Origin: Allodiplogaster sudhausi
Lineage: Eukaryota > Nematoda > Chromadorea > Rhabditida > Diplogasteridae
Length of the DNA: 64,000 bases
Assembly (NCBI GenBank): GCA_945643635.1
Contig: CALZFC010000274.1
Span: 217,501-281,500 of the forward strand
Reading direction: 5' to 3'
This document shows, piece after piece, positions 11,536 through 22,869 of this stretch. The notes beneath the pieces were generated by a model that was not told where the DNA came from, ran no database searches, and saw nothing but the letters and a program-made list of their open reading frames with translations. Positions within the stretch are counted from its first letter, which is position 1. Every line of letters begins with the position of its first letter. The translations under genes and the position numbers were made by a program.

Positions 11536-13004
11536 CTACGAGAGTTCGCAGGTCGCGCCGGCTTTCTCGAGGAGCGCCTTGAGCTCTTCCGCTTCCGTCT
11601 TGCCCATGTCCTCCTTCACCATGCACGGCGCGGTCTCGACAAACTCAACGAAATAGAATTCTTTTTTTTGCTGCCAATTTTTCCTCTCGAGATATTCTTC
11701 GTTACTAACATTAAGACTTAGCTTAAGTTTAAAAAAAAACATGAAACAAGTACTAAAAAAATACCATAATTTGCTTCTATAAGCCACAATAATCTCTAGA
11801 GCTGGAGAAGGTAATCAAGTTTTTATAAATAAGTTTTATAAGATTTCTATTTATAGTAATGGCTTAATGTGGATAAAGAAAATACTATATATAGTTTTTA
11901 GAAGCTATAGTTCCTGATAGTGGAATAAACCTGTAAACAGTAATCCTCATGTAAGGATTTGAAAAGCTACGGTAACTCACATATAATATGGTACAGTAAA
12001 CATCATTGTTTTCAAAAGATACGGTAACCTTCGTATATACCTATCGTACAGTAATCATCATATATATGGTTTTCAAAAGCTACAGTAACCCCTTGCGTAC
12101 CTTCTTCGCCTGCACCAAATTAAGGCCCGGGATGACGTTGCGGATCTCCTTGATGAGTGCAATCTTCTTGGAGTCGTCAAACTTGGTCAGCTTGATCTTG
12201 AACGTGATCTTCTGCGGCGTGTCCGCGGCTGCGTCTTCTTGAAAAGAAAAAAAAGTTATTCTATATTTTTTCTTCCTTAAAATCTTACAAAACTTATGGT
12301 TTCAGGGGAAGAGGATTAATTCTCGCGTTTTATCTGTTGCGATCAAAATAATTGTTAGGGAAGTTTTTTGTGAGACTTTGTTTCATGTTGAATAATATTT
12401 CTCTATAAATTGCACTAACAAGATAAAGACAAAATAAATACAGTTATATACATATAATTTATTTTCTTTTATTCATAATTAGAAAAAAAATCGTGCGGCA
12501 GCGTGAAAAAAAAACCTGCGGCAGCGGGCACGGCGGCCGCCGGTGCCGCGGCCATGAACATGCCCGGAGACATGACGGGCGCGTCCGGAATGTTCAGTCG
12601 CTTCTTCAGTGCCCAGTTCAGGTCGGATACCTGGAAGAAAGTAGCAGAATTAGGAGAGGATATATTTATAGATTGACAAAAACTCGGCATTTTTTTTCCT
12701 TCATATTCTTCTTGTAATCAGAGCTGAATAGTCAATACACAAAATATTAGCACAACTCTAGCTTAAAATACAAAATTAAATAACGCCTTTTCTTTCTTCG
12801 TCGTTTCTTCACGTACTAAGAAAATACAAATAAAAATTAACCTCAAGTACACATAATTAACTTAAAGTCACTCTAGTTAGTTAACCTCAAGGATGCTGAG
12901 CCCGACGATTTCCTCAACAAGCGCGTTGACGCGCTCTGACACGACGCGTGGTTCAGTGGGAAGGGGCGCGGCGGAGTCGGACTCTCTGAGGGGAAGGCCG
13001 GCGG
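11536..13004 (-). CDS. mrpl-12: Mitochondrial ribosomal protein bL12m (MRPL12), 5' exon not found
   Basis: Four minus-strand exons join in phase: 12886-13004, 12516-12630, 12101-12237 and 11536-11643. In order they encode the N-terminal dimerisation region (VNALVEEIVGLSILE, then VSDLNWALKKRLNIP), an Ala/Pro hinge (about 20 residues, AAAPAAAVPAAA) and the globular C-terminal domain (KITFKIKLTKFDDSKKIALI, IRNVIPGLNLVQAKK, then KTEAEELKALLEKAGA and the stop). This order matches bacterial L7/L12 and its mitochondrial form, the stalk protein that recruits translation GTPases in the matrix. The 12886 exon starts in phase 1, so an upstream exon with the mitochondrial targeting peptide must exist; I could not place it. 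The acceptors of the two last exons are weak (CAAG and GTTGAG). Confidence 0.92.
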
Positions 13005-13742
13005 CTGCAAGGGAACAGGGAACATTTGTTGTTGTAGCATCGCGGCAGGTTTAAAAAGGGTTTAATTTAGGTAGCGAACCCTACTATGGGTTTTCCTCGA
13101 GGAATACATTACCTTAACAGAATTAGACGAACAAAATCTGTTTTTTACTCTCCCCAAACTTGCTCGCTGGGCCCAACGCCATCATGTATTTCCAAGCAGT
13201 CAATAGTGGAATTATTTTCTACTTGATCGGCACTTGATAAGATCTAGAACAGTCCCCGTGCTTACAGAACATACAATAAACGGCGAGATAAAAATATGCA
13301 AGGGAATTACGCATACTTTATGGCCAGGATCTCAAATTCGTCTATTTTTCTTTAAAGCAACCGCATCACTCATTCAGTTGAGGTCCTTCCAGGAATTATT
13401 GCAAAGCTGATTCCAAGTCACTTTCCCAATACCAAGCAATACTCGGTAATAGTATAAATAAAAGGCCAATACAACAAAGTCGAGCATTACGCCGAGAAGA
13501 GCTATCACCTTGCGAGGATAGCAATACGGCCCGAATAAGCCACGGAAATATGCCTAGAATAAAGATATTCGACTAGCAATAAACCACTATCCACGTTAAA
13601 TAGATGAAAGCATTGCCGTACACTTCATAAACCGGCAGTTCTGCGAGGCTAGAATTCGTTTCATACAGTTGAAAAATATAACACATAATCCACGCTTCCC
13701 GGATGAGTGTCTTGTTTTTTTTAAGTTGCTTATGACATTATT
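13005..13742. other. Spacer upstream of L12, nothing firm
   Basis: Should contain the first exon and promoter of the minus-strand L12 gene, but no open frame with a clear targeting peptide and a matching donor could be chosen. Confidence 0.4.
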
Positions 13743-14260
13743 CGGTGCTATCCTAGTTGGGGGGGTCAAAATATTTTCATTTTTCAATCTACAACAAATC
13801 ATGCACACAAGGGTTTTAGGCCATGGGGAACACGAATGTAAGGTTCTAAGCTATGGGGAACACGAATATAAGGTTGAATTAGCATAATTTTTCCATTTAA
13901 CAAAGTTGTAGTACTTCAAATTTTTTTTCCTATTTTACATCTAAATTCCTGCACTAAGGAGTTTTCAGAGCTGCCAAACACTAATATATTGCCAATTCAG
14001 CACTAATGAATATAGACAAGGCGAAAAGAACGTAATATTCCAGTTTGGCAGGCCTGAAAACCCCTTGGAGCACCATCTTAGCTGAAAACGAGCAAACCAG
14101 ATGTCAAGTAAAAGTACTGTAACTTTGTTATATAACAAAATAATACAAAAATGAACATTATATTCGTGTTCCCCATAGCCTAAAACCCCCTTGTGCACGA
14201 TTTCCGTTAGATTAGAAAATAAAATTTTTTTTGACCCCCCCCCCAACTAGGATAGCACCT
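13743..14260. mobile_element. Foldback MITE-like element, 518 bp
   Basis: The two halves are inverted copies. Both ends read GGTGCTATCCTAGTTGGGGG going inward, followed by shared blocks such as TGGGGAACACGAATATAA and AACAAAGTT. The arms (about 13743-13990 and 14010-14260) nearly meet. ATTATT flanks both ends (13737-13742 and 14261-14266), a plausible 6-bp target duplication. No transposase frame is present, so it would be non-autonomous. The superfamily is not assigned. Confidence 0.75.
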
Positions 14261-15827
14261 ATTATTCATGGTCCTGAAACTGCAGGTCAAAAACGAACGA
14301 AAGCTAAACAGGTAGGAAACTTGGAACATGAAAAGAATTACATGGCTGAGAAGCTGCAGCTGCGGAGAAGCCCCGTCTGGCACACGCGCGCACTGTGGCC
14401 GAGAGCATATGGCGGGCAATCATGTTTGGCGGTGAGAATAGAAGAAATTAAAAACTAAATCAAACAGAATAAATATAAAACAGAGCATAGCAATAACAAT
14501 GCTTTCAAAGAATAGAAGCCAGAAGAACAGCGACTGCACGCCTTTTCATAAAGAATGTATTTTTAGTGTACAACTAAAATTGCTAGAACAAATTACATAT
14601 TAGCGAAAATTTTCAGCATTAAAGCGAATAGTTTCTCAATTTCTCGATAAGCACATAAAAAATAAGGAGAACACTTTAAGAAAGGAGAGTAAGTTACGCC
14701 TATACTTTAAGAACATTAAGGTTATTTATGGAATGTGTTGCAAATGAGTATCCTAGCTAGTGTTATATCTGAATGGTTTTTACAGTATGATTGCATTCCG
14801 TTAGAAGATACTGAGCTTCTGATTTTGAATTAAATTCATTTGCTCAACAGTCTCGTACGGATTATAATTATAATGTGAAAATCAATTATAGGATTGCACT
14901 TTAATGGATACATATTAGCAACACTATCCATAAATTATATCACTCTTCTCACGCATTATCGACATTAAACTTGACTTTATTAAAGGATTCTCTTTATTAT
15001 TTATGTGCTTTTCGAGAAATTGTGGAATTATTCACTTTTATGATGAAAAGTTTTGCTAATTGGTTTTTTGTTCTAGCAATTTATTGTTCTTATTTACACA
15101 CTAAAAATACTTGTGAGCCTAGAATGCTTAATTGGCTTTTACTGTGATTTTTTACAAGCTTCTCTTGCCATTCTTGTTTTGTGTTCATCTGTTAAACTGA
15201 TTTTATCTCTTTTTTGCCGCGCATTTGTTCCAGTTCCGACTGCTCGTGTTGTTTGTAGCTTTGTGTTCATCGAAAAATCCTACTAATATATCTTTTTGTT
15301 AGCCGCATTGTTAATCGAGTTCCATCTTTATTGAAATGTAACAAATCCATAAGTATCCTAACGGAGTTGTTGCAGAGAAAGTAATACAAAGCATGCCGCT
15401 CCCAAAAAGTATGCCCATTCCAACAAGGAAAGTACCGCGAATTTTGTTGCTTTGCTTACTTTGGAATTTTACGTGTTCCCATCGTTTCAACGTGCAGATT
15501 TTTTATATTTCATCCTTCAGTTCCCCGGCAAAAGTCGAAGTAGTTTTTGCACGTTAACATGGTTATTTTGAGCAGTCTGAATCCTCTGCCGTTTTTATTT
15601 CTCACGTGACTCGCAAAACGGGCTTGTTTTGAAGTAGTTTTTCTTCTTGTTCTTGTTTTTTTGAATTAGATGCTGCCCTTAAGCTCATTTTGCCCAGTTC
15701 TCAAGCGAAAACCGAATTAGCAAGAAAAATATGCTTAATTTTCTATGCTATTGTGGAGAAAAGCTTGGCTTTTGAACCCAGCTTTTTGAACCTCTATCCC
15801 ATTTCTCAGGTTACCACCATCCCAACC
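14261..15827. other. AT-rich intergenic region upstream of bystin
   Basis: No convincing coding frame. It presumably holds the bystin promoter; no defined motif is recognised. Confidence 0.4.
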
Positions 15828-18800
15828 ATGGGCAAGAAGAGCAAAGTGCGCGGAGGAGATCTGATAACGGCGCCTGGCGCGCTTGACCGCCAGATCGAGA
15901 ATGCGAACGTTGCCAAGGCGCGAGGGGAGCGCGGCAACAGGAAGCGGACGCTCGAAAAGGCCGATGATGATGTGAGTTGTTGATTAGTGACATGGTAGTA
16001 TTGATTGTCTTGATAATTTCCTTGTAATGAATCGAATATATTGAGTGTATCTAACGTCTTTTTATTTAATGTAATTGCTAATATCATTGCATTATTGCAT
16101 CACAACTATTCTCCTCGTGTAAGCGTGACTTATAGTGTTCGATCAGAGCTTAGAGCCCGGAATCGGGCACAGGAGGAGTAGAATGATTACGTGCCTTGTT
16201 GATACTTTTTAATTATATTATATCAGCATGCTTTAAATTTATATATTAAAATATAACAGAATTAATATGATTATATCGCTGCATTTTCCCGCAGTGTAAT
16301 GGAGAACCTTTTATGAATTGGCCATTAGAATTGCAAAAGTCTGCTTATCTTCAGAACCTCGTAGAATGTTTTTCGCCGTCCAAAACCTCGCGTAGCTCAA
16401 CCCTATTATATTATATGTTTTTTTTTAAAGTTGATATTTGACAGTAATCTTTCAAAAAGCTCAAGAAAGCATTTCTATTTGCATTCTATGTTTTCCTTTT
16501 AATTTTCATTCCTAATTATCTTCCATAATCTTTTCTCTTTCAGTTCGTGCCTGGCGACCTCTCTGCAAAGATCTTGGCCGGTGCACGGAAGCAGCTTCAG
16601 GAGGAAGAAGACGAAGAGGCGCAACAGAAGGGCGAAACTAGGACTGCCGACTCGCTCAAGAGGTTTTCATTATTCTTTATCTTCTATTTCTTCTTTAACT
16701 GACACCAATTTATTATATACCCACTAAATATTTCAGTTTTATAATATATCTATCAAATATTTTAAAATTTTTTTATTACTACTGCGATATTATTTTATTT
16801 AAGTATTTGCTTTATAATCATGCTAAAAAGATATTTAAAAAAAAACGCAGCATCTCCTGATCTTCTGGGCCATCCTCTAACATTGCTTCCATGTCTGACT
16901 TGTAGAAAACAAAATCCATTTCTTTTCTCTCTCTCTGTAACTTTCAAGCGCCAGCACAGCGGAAGCTTCGAAGTCTTCTTCTGCTTCGCCCGAGCTCTTA
17001 TTGAGTCGGCCAAAAAGGTACACCTTGTGGTTGTGTAAATGCAAGTGTCCACCAGAATGTCGTTGATGTCGAGGGTCTATCTGAGGTGTTATGTGGTCAT
17101 TTCACATGATTAGACACCGGAATAGCCTAGCTGGACTTGCTGACTGTTATGTATATTATTATCTTGATTCGGTGTGGAACATTTTGGAAGACCTGGTGCA
17201 TTTTCATGATTGCGCGGAAACGCTACGCGCACTTTCCGCATCCGATATGGGGCGGCGCCTCTTCAGTCAACACGTGCCCCATCGATGGCTGGCTGGCCAT
17301 GATGAGTGCCGCTCACGAGGAGCAGCGACTCTCGCTAGAGTACGACCATCTTTTCCTCTCCACCATCTGAATCTACGACTTTTGGCAAACTGCCAAAACT
17401 TTCTCCCTCCACTCTTCAGTGCCATCTCCTCTGAAGAGCCCTTTGAAGCGGCGCTCCGGCGATATATCGCAGACGCTCGCGTCAATGTCGACGCAGCCAA
17501 GGAGGCCTTCCTGAAAGCCGTCGGATATGAGGTTTCGGGCTTCTGCGATCTGTTTACCCGGAGCTTTACCCTGAGCAGAGATTTTACCCGGAGCTTGTGG
17601 AACAAAGATCGACGATCTTTTTTTTCTGCTCTGCAGAGTGAAGACGGCTTTGTCGACTTATACGGTGGTGAATATGACGCAATCGTGTCGAGACTCAAGG
17701 ACTCTTTCACGCTCCGCGCCAAATTCAAATGCTCGAAAAAGTGCGGCGCCGAGCCCAAGATTCGCGACAACTTTGAAGGCATTATCAAGTTAGCAGCACC
17801 CCCACCCCCACCCACCTTAGCTACGGTAGCTTTGGGCCACGTGGAACCTTTTCGCTTTAAGACCGTCACTGCCGTGGAAAGAAGCAATCGCGGAATATCT
17901 CGCGCCGGCCGGCGGCAAGTGCAGAAAGAGAGAGAAGTAAGAGGGTGATATGGGGAAGGACCCAAAAGATGTGTACTCACACCCCCCTCTTGCAGAGACG
18001 GTGGCCCCATTTGTGGCGGGAATCTCGAGCGACAATCTGTAGGCTATATCCGAACACCCTGGATTCTCCCCTTCGATATCAGCGCGAACGAGAGTGAAGT
18101 CAAGTCGATTCTCGACTTTCCATCGAACATCACGGTCGGATATGCTCGCATTTTAGAAACCGATCGATAAATAGAACCCAGTGATTTGTTTAAAAAAAAA
18201 CAATTTTGTAGGTGGAAGACAACAACTTCTACCTCATGGGTTCTTCCGTTTTTAGCCCCGGAGGCTTTGACGAGTCGGGGGGACACTTTAAGGTCCTCAT
18301 TTTTTTTACTAGGGTCTTGTATCTCCATCCTCCCTCACAGATTTCTAGACCCTAGTTTTCTTCTCGTCCATGTTGGACAGTTCTCCAATTTTTTTTTTAC
18401 TGAACTTTCCTTACCGTAGGCGGTGATCCGCTTCAAAGACGAATGGTTCATCTACGACGGTATTGACACGCCTTCATTGAGGCATATTCAAGAATCGCGT
18501 CTAGGAAGGATTCATGGATACCTCAAGAGTGTCATCTACTTCCGAGATTGCCTCCCCAAGAGATACCCCCGAGTGACTGAGAGTCATTAGTCTTAATACT
18601 TGGACTTGGACTTGGAGCTAAATACTAAGATCTTTTTTCTTAGCCTAATGACTAAGTCCTCTAATTGATGGATCTCACATGTCTTTAACCGTATTCCTGG
18701 CCATGTAGTGTCAGTGTCGTTTAGGCTTTGCGCTAGTTTATCATTTTTATCAGCTTTTAAGATTACTAGTGTTCTTCGGTGGGAGTATTACGTGGCTCTA

Positions 18801-20907
18801 GGATTTATCTCTGTGATTTTTGTTTTTGTGACCCTTTATTTCTGTGATTTGTTAATTATTCGATATTTATATAGTTTGAATGTCAGATTTGTTAGCTTTA
18901 GAGCGTGTGCCGTGATATGGGTGTTTTGAGCAAATAAATGTGTAAAAAGATATAGCGATCATCTAGTAGCATAATAGTTATAGTTTGTAAAGGATGGATC
19001 TGAAGTTGAGGAGAGGTAATTTTAGAAGTGAGTTATTTTTTCTTTTTTTTTATTTTGCAATACTGTGCATGAAAAAAATTTTGAGAAAAAATATAATTGT
19101 GAAAATATTTATTTTTTAAAGAATGCGCCACGTCAGCTTGGGAGAAGCTAAACGAGGCTCCGACGATGAAAGTGACGAAGATGAGCTCGGAGATGCAGAG
19201 GACTACGATGAGAATGAAGTGGTCAGCGGCTTTTCGGAGTACCGTAATCCTTTGGGTCCTGAAAAGAAGTTTACTTTCGCAATTTACGGTCTCAAATAGC
19301 TGTTTTTCGTTGTTTTATTAATATTACTATTTATATATCATAGCTAGTTATTAGTAATATTCATAATGATGTAAAAGTATATACTGTATTTTTTGTAATA
19401 GAGACCGGTCGAAAATACTGTATTTGTGATTTTGAAAGATTATATTTTCTCTGCTTGCAGCAACTGGATCCAAAGGACGAAGAGGATCTCGCAAGATTTA
19501 TCAATAAGCGAGATCCGGCGGCAACGAAGACTCTCTATGATATTATTCAGGTGAGGAAGTTTTCGACATCTACGATTGTTTCACTTCTACGAGATATTGC
19601 TAATATATTTATAAAAATAAGAAGTAACTGAATTCTATGTTAATTCAGTGTCATATTCCTTTTTCGTTTAGGCCAAAATTAACGAGAAGAAAGCAGAGGC
19701 CGAAACGGTGTTCAGCCAAGCTGATCCGCGTGAAATGAATGTTAGTTTTCTGTTTTATTTGTTTCTTTAGTTAAAAAAATAGTTTTCTGTCTTTACTTCA
19801 CTCTCTTTAAAATTTTAGGAAAGGGTTTAAAATTTTTATGTACCGAAGAAAAAAAATCATATACGTAAAAAAGAATAAATAAATGATATAGTTGGGAAAC
19901 AAATATTTAAGAAAACTATTATAGATTCGCGATCTGGACGAAGAGGTCGTGGAGATGTACAAAGAAGTGGGCTCAATGCTGGCCAAGTATCGCAGTGGCA
20001 AGATCCCCAAGGCATTCAAGATCATTCCGAAGATGGTGAACTGGGAGCAGATTCTCTAGTTAGTGGTGGTTTTTTTTTTCAAAATAAATTTTGAAATTGA
20101 GAATTAATGACATTTTCTACATTTATTGAGTTTAGCCATAAAATTGAAAAAAAAACAACTTATCTGAATGGAGAAGAAACAATAGTATTAAAATAATCAG
20201 TGCGGAAAGAATGGGTACGGAGAGATAATTACCGAAAGGATCAATACAAAAACGTTTAAGCTTGACCGATCCTGACAAGTGGTCCGCGTCCGCGATCTAC
20301 CAAGCAACGCGGCTCTTCGCTTCCAATCTCAACCCGCGAATGTGCCAGAGGTGGGCGCTTCTTCTACTTCAGCGTTTCACTTTCTGTGTTTATCTAGGGT
20401 CTCAATTATAACACGCACATTGCTATTGCAATAAGGTCTTGATTAATTATTTTACATAGCAAGTGTTGGAGTTTTTTTTTGCACAGAAAATGTTTGGAAA
20501 AAACCCGTGCAAAAAGGTTTCATTAAAAGAAACTGCCGATTGCAAATAAAAAAGCAAAAAAAAAATTATAATAAAAGTTAAGATTCTACAATCTCGTCCT
20601 TCTTCCTCGCCTTCGCGATGACATTGACGAATTCAAGAAGCTCAACTTCCATCTTTATCAGGTAGGCGGCTGAGTAATTTAGAAAATTTATTAAATTTAA
20701 TTATAAATGTTATTTTACATTGACTAGAAAACATCTAAATTATTCAGAGTAGAAAAAGCAAAATTTTCTTGTAGATACAATTTTTTTCCTTCAGGCTCTC
20801 CACAAGGCAGTCTACAAGCCGGCAGCATTCTTCAAGGGAATCGTACTTCCGCTTTGCGAGGTCTCGGTTTTTTTTACAATTAATTTTAGCCTTTCCATAG
20901 TGTGGGC

Positions 20908-20938
<31 letters not shown>

Positions 20939-21555
20939 AGAGGCAGAGAAAAAGATTTAAAGTATATATATATTTTAAAAATTTCAGTCTGGCACATGCA
21001 CTCTCCGCGAAGCTTCAGCATTTGGATCGGTCCTCTCCAAGGCTTCCATCCCAATGTTCCACGCCGCGGCAGCGATGCTCAAGGTTTTTTTTATTATAAA
21101 TATCTTTTAATTACATAAATAAAACTATATATAGTGTTCATTTATATATTTACTTATTTATACATTTACTTATGTCTTCGTTTTTGTATTGATTTTTACT
21201 TCGATCCGCATCTAAATTAGCTCTTCATACCCTTTATATTTAAGATTGCTGAGATGGAATACTCTGGAGCGAATTCCTACTTTCTTCGCGTACTGATCGA
21301 TAAGAAGTATGCGCTGCCGTATAAGGCGATCGATGCCCTCGTTGCGCACTTTCTCAGGTATACTGTATTTCTATTTTGAAACGGGTACTTTTAAGAATTT
21401 TAAAATATTTTCTGGTTGAAAAACCGAGAAGTCCATTGGTTATTAAAGTTCGATTTTGTTTGGGAAGATAATTGGATTTGGTTTAGTGGTAGTTGTTTGA
21501 TCTTTCAGTGCTGGGTTATTGTCTTTCATTACTATCGAAAAGGCTGCATGTGGTG

Positions 21556-21606
<51 letters not shown>

Positions 21607-22210
21607 GATATGATAGTTGGCAGTTTAAACATGGATACATTTTATAGATTAAAATGTACATTTCGCAGGTTTAATTCAGGATGGATTTTTTTTTGTATAT
21701 TCAAGAGGGATATTTTGTGGATTTAAAATGAACATTTTGTAGATTCAAAAGGATATTTCGTAGATTCAAAGTTTATCTTTTGATGAATCAAATATCCTTT
21801 TTGTAGATTTAAGACGGACGAGCGAGAGCTGCCCGTTCTGTGGCATCAGACTCTTCTCGCACTCGTCCAGCGATACAAGAACGACCTGAATGACAAGCAG
21901 AGAACGGCCATCTTTGAGCTGATCAAGGTATAGAGAGTTATTGAAGTTTTTAATGAATAATTTTTTTTCATATTTAAAATGCTTCCCGAATACAATAAAT
22001 ATGAAGAACAAAAAAAATGAATACGAAAAAATTTTCATATGAAGAAAAACATAAACATGTTTAAAGTTACTTAAGTACACTTTTAAGGTGAAATTCCACT
22101 ACCAAATCACGCCAGCGATTCGCTACGAGTTGGAAGAGAAGGATAACAAGAGAAAGGAGGGCGAATCTGTCGCAGCCGCGATTGAGAAAGGGAGTGGAAT
22201 GGAGTTTTGA
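15828..22210 (+). CDS. byn-1: Bystin, 40S ribosome biogenesis factor
   Basis: Thirteen exons join in phase to 442 residues (human bystin is about 437): 15828-15971, 16544-16662, 19137-19221, 19461-19550, 19672-19740, 19925-20058, 20261-20350, 20583-20661, 20795-20860, 20988-21083, 21245-21357, 21807-21927 and 22088-22210. The start [10 protein letters not shown] follows an in-frame leader at CCACC-ATGG-like context. Diagnostic blocks include [92 protein letters not shown] and [18 protein letters not shown]. Bystin (yeast Enp1) binds pre-40S particles and is needed for late 18S rRNA maturation and export. Four acceptors end in AAG rather than CAG. Intron 2 is 2.5 kb and contains a decayed unrelated gene. 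An AATAAA lies near 22500. Confidence 0.97.
17190..18590 (+). pseudogene. Decayed ubiquitin-protease-like (C19/USP-type) gene inside bystin intron 2
   Basis: Reading along the plus strand in more than one frame gives pieces that fit a USP-like fold. A Cys box, [14 protein letters not shown], lies near 17270. A helical middle ([32 protein letters not shown]) lies at 17430-17530. A zinc-type pair, [13 protein letters not shown], lies near 17725. [16 protein letters not shown] lies near 18055, and a His box with GGHFK, then [13 protein letters not shown], at 18280-18460. An in-frame stop near 17370 and at least one frame change near 17400 break it, although some gaps (for example 18305-18420) could be introns. 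The assignment rests on the Cys-box/His-box spacing and is inference. The same strand as bystin implies passenger transcription. Confidence 0.5.
20905..20941. repeat. (GA)n microsatellite in bystin intron 9
   Basis: AG-repeat tract 47 bases upstream of the exon 10 acceptor. It is purine-rich on the sense strand, opposite to most tracts in this window. Confidence 0.9.
21559..21604. repeat. (GA)n microsatellite in bystin intron 11
   Basis: Pure AG repeat of about 46 bp, purine-rich in the bystin transcript. Confidence 0.95.
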
Positions 22211-22647
22211 ATTGTTGTTTTTGTTGCTCTATTCTACCGTAACCTCGACCCCTTTTACGTTGCTCTTTTACGATGTTATAGTTGACTTTTGCGGCTTGGT
22301 TTGGTTTCGCTTAGAATATTGACTGGCTTGAAAAGTCTGGTTCATGTTTTTTTGTTGATTCACAGTTGGAGCTATTTAAGTTCACAAAAAAAACAAATAT
22401 TCGAAATGCCTGTTGCTTCCGATTAGAACGTTATTGAGCTCCTATTCCTTGTTCGTTGTTGTGAGAATTGTTTGTGCTTGAAAATGTCAGGAAAGTCGGA
22501 ATAAAGTTGGCTTGTTACTAAATGTTTTTTTTAAAGTTTCTCCAATCAACAACGGTACTTAAGGGCCAGCTTGACTATCTTATATGTTATGTCAAATAAA
22601 TTATCTCCTCAGAATATTTCTGTAAATTGTTTCAAAATGCGTTTCTC
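22211..22647. other. Bystin 3' flank
   Basis: AT-rich, with an AATAAA polyadenylation-type signal near 22500 and short local repeats of TTCTCAG-ATATTTAA close to the LINE target. Nothing coding is seen. Confidence 0.5.
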
Positions 22648-22828
22648 AGGATATTTAATTAAATTGTCTTGAAATTTACTTCTCAGAATATTTAAGTAAA
22701 TTTCTCAAAATGTACTTCTCATTGTCGAGTCGTCGTTGGAATTTTTTTGAGAAGAATAATTTCACCACCCGCGAAGTAATTGAGGTGTTGCACGTGAATT
22801 AGAGCCTTCTTGTTCTGGTTCTATTGTT
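22648..22828. repeat. Left copy of a ~180-bp direct repeat flanking the LINE
   Basis: Begins AGGATATTTAATTAAATTG and ends at GTTCTGGTTCTATTG. It matches 27176-27357 almost base for base, with differences concentrated at TACTTCTCA versus TAATGTGTCA and one base near the end. The two copies bracket the LINE exactly, so they are read as its target-site duplication. Confidence 0.9.
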
Positions 22829-22869
22829 GATTTGATTGATTGATTGATTTACGTGCGCTCTGCCACGTG

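Noticed and set aside
14231..14458. Plus-strand frame overlapping the foldback tip
   Set aside because: It begins inside the poly-C tip of the element and has no coding features.
17267..18010. Minus-strand 247-codon frame over the USP-like remnant
   Set aside because: It is the antisense of GC-rich coding-derived sequence; only the plus strand shows family-like motifs.
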